Source: Patescibacteria group bacterium
GTDB taxonomy: Bacteria > Patescibacteriota > Gracilibacteria > Peribacterales > Peribacteraceae
Length of the DNA: 18,617 nt
Direction: 5' to 3'
Assembly: GCA_018818235.1 (NCBI GenBank)
Contig: JAHISE010000151.1
Span: 1 to 18,617, forward strand
Part shown: piece by piece, positions 18,437 through 18,617 of the stretch
How positions within the stretch are numbered: the stretch's first letter is position 1
Layout: the number at the start of each line of letters is the position of its first letter
Position numbers and translations under genes: made by a program
The notes under the pieces: generated by a model
Seen by the model: only the letters and a program-made list of their open reading frames with translations
Database searches by the model: none
What the model was told of the DNA's origin: nothing

Positions 18437-18466
18437 ATTATGCCCCGTAGTAAATGCATGATGCAA
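18437..18466 (-). promoter_or_regulatory. Promoter of the second GIY-YIG gene
   Basis: Minus strand: TTGCAT (18466-18461), 18 bases, CATAAT (18442-18437), then eight bases to ATG 18428. The predicted leader is one or two bases. Confidence 0.5.
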
Positions 18467-18484
18467 CTAATTAGCCTTGGAGTT

Positions 18485-18616
18485 TCACCATTTCTTAAGG
18501 GGGGAAAATAATCTGAGCTGGTTTTTCGGCTTTCTATAGCAGTTTCTATGGATTTCCATTGAGGTATACCGATAAGACACAGTGACAGGCATCTGGTTCC
18601 ATACTTCCCTTATCCA
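18485..18616 (-). CDS. Possible C-terminus of a gene running in from beyond the window
   Basis: On the minus strand a frame is open from the window edge for 43 codons to TGA 18487-18485, reading a basic, Tyr/Arg-rich end (VTVSYRYTSMEIHRNCYRK then QLRLFSPLKKW). Other frames here are closed. I do not recognise it; a transposase-like end is conceivable but unsupported. A chance open frame of this length is also quite possible. Confidence 0.25.
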   Translation of the reverse strand, partial: WIREVWNQMPVTVSYRYTSMEIHRNCYRKPKNQLRLFSPLKKW

Positions 18617-18617
18617 A

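Noticed and set aside
1..18617. Recoded UGA (Gly) genetic code as in Gracilibacteria/Absconditabacteria
   Set aside because: TGA terminates pyrG, hppA, the nuclease, the PAP2 gene and S23 at the expected protein lengths.

Overview
The window looks like chromosomal DNA from an uncultivated bacterium. Candidate Phyla Radiation / Patescibacteria (for example a Peregrinibacteria-like lineage) is my best guess, but this is inference. It rests on the standard code with TGA as stop, the near absence of Shine-Dalgarno sequences, a ProRS without an editing insert, an archaeal-type PEP carboxylase, GIY-YIG and S23 small proteins, and intergenic spaces packed with short repeats. There are no rRNA, tRNA, phage or CRISPR genes.

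Layout. 1-2186: the 3' end of an unknown gene, a PD-(D/E)XK nuclease with an orphan copy of its own 5' end just upstream, and a PAP2-like membrane phosphatase. 2355-5123: proS, a YtxH-like protein with a histone-H1-like tail, an Arg-rich exported protein and a small membrane protein that overlaps it. 5377-7814: the membrane pyrophosphatase hppA, an orphan copy of its last 17 codons downstream, and a folded element of about 100 bp with two complementary hairpin loops. 7815-9688: a methyltransferase convergent with a LOG-family gene. 9843-13827: the pyrimidine genes pyrG, pyrD and pyrK, with an S23 four-helix-bundle gene in an inverted-repeat-bounded segment between pyrG and pyrD. 14002-14070: a 22-residue peptide with six cysteines. 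14350-17377: an aminotransferase divergent from PEP carboxylase. 17389-18617: two GIY-YIG proteins on either side of a short acidic protein that has a clear terminator.

How the genes fit together: pyrD/pyrK form an NAD-dependent class 1B dihydroorotate dehydrogenase and pyrG makes CTP. PEP carboxylase would make oxaloacetate, which a class I aminotransferase could turn into aspartate, the pyrimidine precursor. HppA would use pyrophosphate from biosynthesis to pump ions.

The most unusual content lies between and at the ends of genes. It comprises (i) tandem heptamer repeats of many unrelated sequences, usually as inverted pairs and sometimes in frame inside genes; (ii) an inverted-repeat family based on GGAATACT that sits against stop and start codons and in one case encloses an S23 gene; (iii) two orphan gene ends that are recoded copies of the neighbouring intact gene; (iv) a three-way-junction element with kissing-loop potential; and (v) promoter -10 boxes only 6-9 bases from start codons, which suggests leaderless mRNAs.
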